Shown here: positions 7,034-10,545 of the stretch, one piece after another
Layout of the letters: each line of letters opens with the position of its first letter
How positions within the stretch are numbered: position 1 is the first letter of the stretch
From: Actinomycetes bacterium
Lineage (GTDB): Bacteria > Actinomycetota > Actinomycetes > Propionibacteriales > Propionibacteriaceae
Direction of reading: 5' to 3'
Assembly: GCA_023412435.1 (NCBI GenBank)
Contig: JAEYNS010000279.1
Coordinates: 1-10,545 of the forward strand
DNA length: 10,545 bases
Translations under genes and position numbers: made by a program
The notes under the pieces: generated by a model
What the model was told of the DNA's origin: nothing
The model's input: the letters and a program-made list of their open reading frames with translations, nothing else
The model's database searches: none

Positions 7034-7061
7034 GCGCGGGCGCCCCCACACACCGGCCGGA

Positions 7062-8951
7062 TCACTCCTCCAGGGTGGTGATGTCGCCCTCGTCCTGGCC
7101 GAGCGCGCGCGCCTTGAGCACCCGCCGCATGATCTTGCCCGACCTGGTCTTCGGCAACTTGTCGGGGAAGTCGACCGAGTCGGGTTTGGCGATCGGGGAG
7201 AGGTGCGCCGAGACGTGGCGGCGCAGGTCCTCGGCGAGTTCGGGTGACGGCGTGTGGCCGACCTTGAGCACCACGAAGGCATGGATCGCATTGCCCTTCA
7301 CCTCGTGCGGCAGGCCGATCGCCGCCGCCTCGGCGACCGCGGGGTGGGAGACCAGAGCCGACTCCACCTCGGCGGTGCCGAGCCGGTGGCCGGAGACCTT
7401 GATGACGTCGTCGGTGCGTCCGATCACCCAGAAGTAGCCGTCGGCGTCCCGCTTGGCGGAGTCGCCGGCCAGGTACCTGCCGGGGTACTTCGACCAGTAG
7501 GTGCTGACATAGCGGTCGGGGTCCTTGTACAGCGTCCGCAGCATCGCGGGCCACGGGTTCTTCAGCACCAGGAAGCCCTCCTCGCCGTCCGGGACGGGAT
7601 TGCCCTCCTCGTCCAGGATCTCCGCCTCCTGGCCGAAGAACGGTTTGCCGCCGGAGCCCGGTTTGAGCGGCATGCCGGGGGTGGGGGTGATCTGGAACAT
7701 CCCCGTCTCGGTCTGCCACCAGGTGTCCATGATCGGGCAGCGCTCCTTGCCGATCACCCGGTGGTACCAGTGCCAGGCCTCGGGGTTGATCGGCTCGCCC
7801 ACCGATCCCAGCAGCCGCAGCGACGACAGGTCGTGGCGGTTCGGCCACGCCTCACCGAACCTCATCAGCGAGCGGATGGCGGTCGGTGCTGTGTAGAAGG
7901 TGGTGATCCCGTAGTACTCGATGAGCTGCCACCATCGGTTCGGGTTGGGATAGGTGGGTCCGCCCTCGTACATGAAGGTGGTGGCGCCGTTCAGCATCGG
8001 CCCGTACACCAGGTAGGAGTGCCCGGTGACCCAGCCGGGGTCCGCGGTGCACCACCAGCGGTCCTCGTCGCGGATGTCGAAGGCGTACTTCAGCGTGGCG
8101 TAGGTACCCACCATGTAGCCGCCGTGGGTGTGCAGGATGGCCTTGGGCGCGCCGGTCGAGCCCGAGGTGTAGAGGATGAACAGCGGGTCCTCGGCGTCCA
8201 TCTGTTCGGTCGGGCAGGGCCCTTTGGCGATCGGGAGCCCCGCAAGGTCGTGGTACCAGTGGTCCCGCAGCGGTTCCATCGCCACCTCGTGTCCGGTCCG
8301 CCGCACCACAATGACGTTCTCGACCGAGGGGCTGAAGCGGATCGCCTCGTCCACGATGTCCTTCAGCTTGAAGATGCCGCCGTTCACCCACGAGCCGTCG
8401 GCGGTGATCACGAGCTTGGACTCGGAGTCGTCGATCCGCGCCGACAGTGCGTCGGCCGAGAAACCGGCGAAGACCACCGAGTGGACGGCACCGATCTTGG
8501 CGCAGGCGAGCATCGCGAACACCACCTCGGGGATCCGGGGCAGGTAGATGGTCACCCGGTCGCCCTTGCCGACCCCCATCGCCTTGATGATGTTGGCCAT
8601 CTGGGTGACCTCGCGGTTCAGCGAGAAGTACGAGTAGGTGAGGTGGTCGGTGCCGTTCTCCCCCACCCAGATCAGCGCCAGCTTGTTCTTGTAGGGGCCG
8701 TGGACGTGGCGGTCGATGGCGTTGTGGACGATGTTCGTCTTCGCGCCGGTGAACCACTTGAAGAACGGAGCCTCCGTGTCGTCGAGGACCTTCTCCCAGG
8801 GCTCGAACCACTCCAGCTCGCCGGCCTCGGCCGCCCAGAAACCGAGCGGGTCGGCCGCCGCTGAGGCCCGCAGCGCCTCGGCGTCCGGCAACTCGTCCAG
8901 GTGGACGAACTGCGGGTCGGGGTGGACTAACTCGACACTGGGCTCGCTCAT
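7062..8951 (-). CDS. acs: Acetate-CoA ligase (acetyl-CoA synthetase, AMP-forming)
   Basis: Activates acetate with ATP and CoA to acetyl-CoA via acetyl-AMP, for acetate scavenging in the cytosol. 629 residues, close to the 652 of E. coli Acs. Visible: N-terminal substrate-helper region (FWAAEAGELEWFEPWEKVL), NIVHNAIDRH (73-82), the ATP-binding P-loop YTSGSTGAPK (261-270), WWCTADPGWVTGHSYLVYGP, and DTWWQTETG (409-417), whose tryptophans line the small acyl pocket. The C-terminal domain has GRTDDVIKVSGHR and PKTRSGKIMRR with catalytic lysine K606, the residue acetylated by Pat/AcuA-type enzymes to switch Acs off in other bacteria. Propionate as substrate cannot be excluded. Start ATG 8951 has GGAGG 3 nt upstream; the in-frame ATG 8963 lacks a site. 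A TAGGCT box lies 27 nt upstream. A GNAT gene lies 68 bp upstream on the same strand. Confidence 0.95.
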   Translation of the reverse strand: MSEPSVELVHPDPQFVHLDELPDAEALRASAAADPLGFWAAEAGELEWFEPWEKVLDDTEAPFFKWFTGAKTNIVHNAIDRHVHGPYKNKLALIWVGENGTDHLTYSYFSLNREVTQMANIIKAMGVGKGDRVTIYLPRIPEVVFAMLACAKIGAVHSVVFAGFSADALSARIDDSESKLVITADGSWVNGGIFKLKDIVDEAIRFSPSVENVIVVRRTGHEVAMEPLRDHWYHDLAGLPIAKGPCPTEQMDAEDPLFILYTSGSTGAPKAILHTHGGYMVGTYATLKYAFDIRDEDRWWCTADPGWVTGHSYLVYGPMLNGATTFMYEGGPTYPNPNRWWQLIEYYGITTFYTAPTAIRSLMRFGEAWPNRHDLSSLRLLGSVGEPINPEAWHWYHRVIGKERCPIMDTWWQTETGMFQITPTPGMPLKPGSGGKPFFGQEAEILDEEGNPVPDGEEGFLVLKNPWPAMLRTLYKDPDRYVSTYWSKYPGRYLAGDSAKRDADGYFWVIGRTDDVIKVSGHRLGTAEVESALVSHPAVAEAAAIGLPHEVKGNAIHAFVVLKVGHTPSPELAEDLRRHVSAHLSPIAKPDSVDFPDKLPKTRSGKIMRRVLKARALGQDEGDITTLEE

Positions 8952-8978
8952 GATCCTCCACATCGACGACGTGGCGCG

Positions 8979-8984
8979 AGCCTA
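8979..8984 (-). promoter_or_regulatory. -10 box of acs, leadered layout
   Basis: TAGGCT on the minus strand, identical to the xseA box. Here the ATG (8951) is 27 nt downstream, giving a leader of about 20 nt that contains GGAGG (8955-8959). This suggests acs has its own promoter in the 68-bp gap after the GNAT gene. A -35 is not obvious. Confidence 0.5.
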
Positions 8985-9012
8985 ACCCGGCCGTTGACCG
9001 GGCGGAAGAGCG

Positions 9013-9030
9013 CTCTCGGCTAGCTGAGAG
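9013..9030 (-). terminator. Near-palindrome centred on the GNAT stop codon
   Basis: CTCTCGGCTAGCTGAGAG: five perfect outer pairs (CTCTC/GAGAG), then one imperfect pair, then GGC/GCT-type inner pairing around the stop codon (CTA on plus, 9020-9022). It could form a weak terminator before the acs promoter. Downstream, CCCGG (8986-8990) and CCGGG (8998-9002) form another short inverted repeat. No T-tract. The repeat is visible; function is inferred. Confidence 0.35.
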
Positions 9031-9727
9031 GCCCGCTGCGGGGTACCCGTACGTACTCGGCGAGCGGCACCAGCGGTACCCCTTCGGGATCCCTGGTGGA
9101 CGCCATCAGCGCCTCCCAGGCGGGCAGCAGGGCCTGGTCCTCGGGCTCGGGCGTGCGGGCGCGAAGGACCTGCTCGAGCCGGGCCCCCTCGACGAACCGG
9201 GTACCGTCGGCGCTGACCCAGGCCGGATCGAAGACCCGGATCCCGAGGATCAGGTCGGGAACCGGCCGCTGGTCGGGGGTGAGCGCGGGCTGGTAGTACG
9301 GGACGGCCAGGGCCTGGAAGCCGTGCCGCTCGTAGAAGGCGAGGCGCCGGGCCGGATCGCCGTACTGCTCGGTCGCCGGATGGCCGTCGGGCCGTTCCAT
9401 CTCGGCCAGCAAGGCGCCGGGCGAGACCAGGGCCACCCACTGCTCGACGGCAGCGTTCAGCAACGCGGAGCCTGCGCCGGCGCCGCGGTGGCCCGGGGCG
9501 ACGGCGAGGTACTCCATCACCGACAGGCCGGTCTCGGAGTCGTGGTCGGCCACCGCCGCCCCGGTGAGGTTCCCCTCCCCGTCCTCGGTGACCAGCACCT
9601 CGCCCCAGGTGGAGGCGTGCATGAAGGCGCCCTTGTCGACCAGCTCGTCAGGCTGGAACGAGCGCACCAGGATGGTGTCGTAGACATCGCCGAGTTGGCT
9701 CGGCCGGGCAACCTGGACCGTCGTCAT
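9020..9727 (-). CDS. GNAT-family N-acetyltransferase with long C-terminal extension, substrate unknown
   Basis: Predicted acetyl-CoA-dependent acetyltransferase of 235 residues. The GNAT core spans about 1-140: motif A at YLAVAPGHRGAGAGSALL (73-90), with the pyrophosphate-binding loop RGAGAG at 81-86, and FYERHGF at 131-137 as the usual motif B end. About 95 residues follow that I do not recognise as a known domain, including DLILGIRVFDP (158-168) and a Pro/Glu-rich stretch. Start ATG 9727 is preceded by TAGTGT and 7 nt on the minus strand (leaderless layout); the frame stays open upstream to 10015, but that part is antisense to the neighbouring gene and is not coding. It diverges from the spermidine-synthase-like gene and lies just upstream of acs on the same strand. 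A role in Acs acetylation is possible but unproven; amino, antibiotic or protein substrates are equally open. Confidence 0.85.
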   Translation of the reverse strand: MTTVQVARPSQLGDVYDTILVRSFQPDELVDKGAFMHASTWGEVLVTEDGEGNLTGAAVADHDSETGLSVMEYLAVAPGHRGAGAGSALLNAAVEQWVALVSPGALLAEMERPDGHPATEQYGDPARRLAFYERHGFQALAVPYYQPALTPDQRPVPDLILGIRVFDPAWVSADGTRFVEGARLEQVLRARTPEPEDQALLPAWEALMASTRDPEGVPLVPLAEYVRVPRSGPLS

Positions 9728-9734
9728 GGCCCAG

Positions 9735-9740
9735 ACACTA
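9735..9740 (-). promoter_or_regulatory. -10 box of the GNAT gene, leaderless layout
   Basis: TAGTGT on the minus strand matches TANNNT and is followed by CTGGGCC (7 nt) and the ATG at 9727. There is no Shine-Dalgarno. The spacing puts transcription start at the start codon. Confidence 0.55.
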
Positions 9741-9770
9741 ATGCAACCTGGCGAAGCTGGCGCGATCAGC

Positions 9771-9776
9771 CACGAT
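9771..9776 (+). promoter_or_regulatory. Candidate -10 box of the spermidine-synthase-like gene, leaderless layout
   Basis: CACGAT followed by GGTGGT (6 nt) and GTG 9783. The box resembles the ilvA candidate (CACAAT, also 6 nt before GTG), with C instead of T at the first position. It lies about 30 bp from the divergent GNAT -10. A partial inverted repeat (GCTG/CAGC, 9756-9770) lies just upstream. Confidence 0.4.
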
Positions 9777-9782
9777 GGTGGT

Positions 9783-10442
9783 GTGGACGACCGGATTCTT
9801 GGGCGCGCGGACACCGCCGCCGGCGAGGTGGTGGTGCGCCGCAGGGACGGCGCCGTCGAGCTGATCGTGAACGGGGTGTTCGCGATGGACACCACCGAGG
9901 TCAGCAGCGAACTCGCGCTCGCCGACGCGGCCGGCATCCCGCCCGGCCGGGTCCTGGTCGGCGGGCTCGGGCTCGGCTTCACCGCCGTACGGCTGCTGGA
10001 GAACCGGGCGGCCACGGTGGACGTCGTCGAGCGGGCGGCTCCCCTGCTGGCGTGGGCGCACGCCGGCCTGACCCCCCAGCTCGCCCAGGTGGCCGGAGAC
10101 CCGCGGGTGCGACTGCATCACGCCGACATCCGCGACTTCGTGACGACGACCCGCCGGGCCTGGGACGCGGTGGTGCTGGACGTGGACAACGGACCGAGCT
10201 TCCTCATCCACGAGGACAACGCGGCCGTCTACGGCCAGGACTTCCTCGCCACCTGCCTGGCCCGACTCGCCCCCGGTGGACGGCTGCTGGTGTGGTGCGA
10301 GACGGCCAGCCCGAGCCTCGAGGTGACGCTGCGCCGGGTCGCGGGCAGTGTGGAGGCGATCGACGTCCCGGTGACCCGCCAGGGTCGCTCCTTCTCCTAC
10401 ACGCTGTACCGCGTTGTCAGGGGCAGTACAGTCGCGCCATGA
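9783..10442 (+). CDS. Spermidine synthase-like / class I SAM methyltransferase-fold protein
   Basis: A 219-residue protein with one Rossmann methyltransferase-type domain of the spermidine synthase family. Visible: nucleotide-binding loop VGGLGLG (59-65), acidic end of strand 2 DVVE (E83), HHADIRDF (around 113-120), and LDVDNGPSFL (132-141) where spermidine synthases place their catalytic aspartate motif, then LAPGGRLLVW. The family's N-terminal beta-hairpin oligomerisation domain is reduced to about 50 residues. Many actinobacterial proteins of this type are annotated as spermidine synthase without proven polyamine activity, so aminopropyl transfer is not claimed. No ornithine/arginine decarboxylase or SAM decarboxylase is nearby. 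Start: ATG 9726 is in frame but overlaps the opposite GNAT start codon; GTG 9783 is preferred because homology begins there and a -10-like box lies 6 nt before. Its stop overlaps the next gene (ATGA). Confidence 0.8.
   Translation: MDDRILGRADTAAGEVVVRRRDGAVELIVNGVFAMDTTEVSSELALADAAGIPPGRVLVGGLGLGFTAVRLLENRAATVDVVERAAPLLAWAHAGLTPQLAQVAGDPRVRLHHADIRDFVTTTRRAWDAVVLDVDNGPSFLIHEDNAAVYGQDFLATCLARLAPGGRLLVWCETASPSLEVTLRRVAGSVEAIDVPVTRQGRSFSYTLYRVVRGSTVAP
10427..10432 (+). promoter_or_regulatory. -10 box of the AsnC/Lrp gene inside the preceding coding region
   Basis: TACAGT, a good TANNNT match, followed by CGCGCC (6 nt) and ATG 10439. It lies within the last codons of the spermidine-synthase-like gene. 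It suggests an independent leaderless promoter for the regulator even though the two genes overlap by 4 nt; no Shine-Dalgarno is visible, which argues against simple coupling. Confidence 0.55.
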
Positions 10443-10545
10443 CGATGCGCAGGCCACGGCGGGAGGCCGACGAGGTCGACCTCGTCATCCTGCGGGAGCT
10501 GCTCGCTGACGGCCGCGCCACGCTCGCCCGGCTGGGCGAGGCGAC
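10439..10545 (+). CDS. AsnC/Lrp-family transcriptional regulator, N-terminal fragment (cut by window)
   Basis: Only 35 full codons are visible, beginning MTMRRPRREADEVDLVILRE. The segment DEVDLVILRELLADGRATLARLGEA fits the first helices of the Lrp/AsnC winged helix-turn-helix (family pattern D..D..IL..L..DGR.s...LA...g), with the DGR turn well kept. The effector-binding RAM domain would lie beyond the window. These proteins usually sense amino acids and often control a neighbouring gene. The ATG overlaps the upstream stop (ATGA) and has TACAGT 6 nt before it. A second in-frame ATG lies at 10445. Family call rests on a short segment. Confidence 0.7.
   Translation, partial: MTMRRPRREADEVDLVILRELLADGRATLARLGEA

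Noticed and set aside
7254..8864. Open frame of about 536 codons on the plus strand, antisense to acs
   Set aside because: Val/Gly/His/Arg-rich with no recognisable fold, and the opposite strand clearly encodes Acs. GC-rich codon shadow.
9728..10015. Upstream extension of the GNAT frame by 96 codons
   Set aside because: The added sequence is Ser/Pro/Arg-rich, antisense to the spermidine-synthase-like gene, and precedes a well-placed -10 box and ATG at 9727.
1..10545. Search for CRISPR arrays, tRNA/rRNA genes, insertion-sequence ends, toxin-antitoxin or other defence modules
   Set aside because: No spaced repeats, no tRNA-like cloverleaf segments, no transposase or integrase motifs and no defence-gene motifs were recognised; the genes are mainly housekeeping.

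Overview
The window is gene-dense, very GC-rich DNA with strong third-position G/C bias, frequent GTG starts and TANNNT-type -10 boxes placed 6-7 nt before start codons. This points to a high-GC actinobacterium. The species cannot be read from the sequence. A member of the Propionibacteriales is a reasonable guess, but that is inference. Eleven protein genes are supported: nine complete, one cut at the left edge (rmuC) and one cut at the right edge (AsnC/Lrp regulator). I see no RNA genes, mobile elements, CRISPR arrays or prophage genes, and no gene-free stretch longer than about 130 bp.

Layout. 2-1399 (+): 3' part of rmuC, a coiled-coil protein with a nuclease-like RmuC domain. 1467-2726 (+): ilvA, threonine ammonia-lyase, facing ispH (2755-3720, -), the last enzyme of the MEP isoprenoid pathway. 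A 91-bp divergent promoter region separates ispH from xseA-xseB (3812-5226, +), the two subunits of exonuclease VII. 5284-6483 (+): an MFS transporter, convergent with a PhnB-type VOC/glyoxalase-fold gene (6503-6931, -). 7062-8951 (-): acs, acetyl-CoA synthetase. 9020-9727 (-): a GNAT acetyltransferase. Divergent from it is a spermidine-synthase-like methyltransferase-fold gene (9783-10442, +), which overlaps by 4 nt the start of an AsnC/Lrp-type regulator (10439 to the edge).

Most of this is core metabolism and DNA maintenance: isoleucine synthesis, isoprenoid synthesis, DNA repair and acetate activation. The ispH / xseA / xseB neighbourhood is a known actinobacterial arrangement. The genes do not form one pathway. 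The possible functional pairs are XseA with XseB, acs with the adjacent GNAT (protein acetylation control, speculative), and the spermidine-synthase-like gene with the AsnC/Lrp gene.

I find no convincing undescribed multi-gene system. The most interesting signals are architectural. Six genes show a -10-like hexamer exactly 6-7 nt before the start codon, the leaderless-mRNA layout, while xseB, the VOC gene and acs have Shine-Dalgarno sequences. Several gene ends have inverted repeats that contain the stop codon itself, including one shared by the convergent ilvA and ispH genes.
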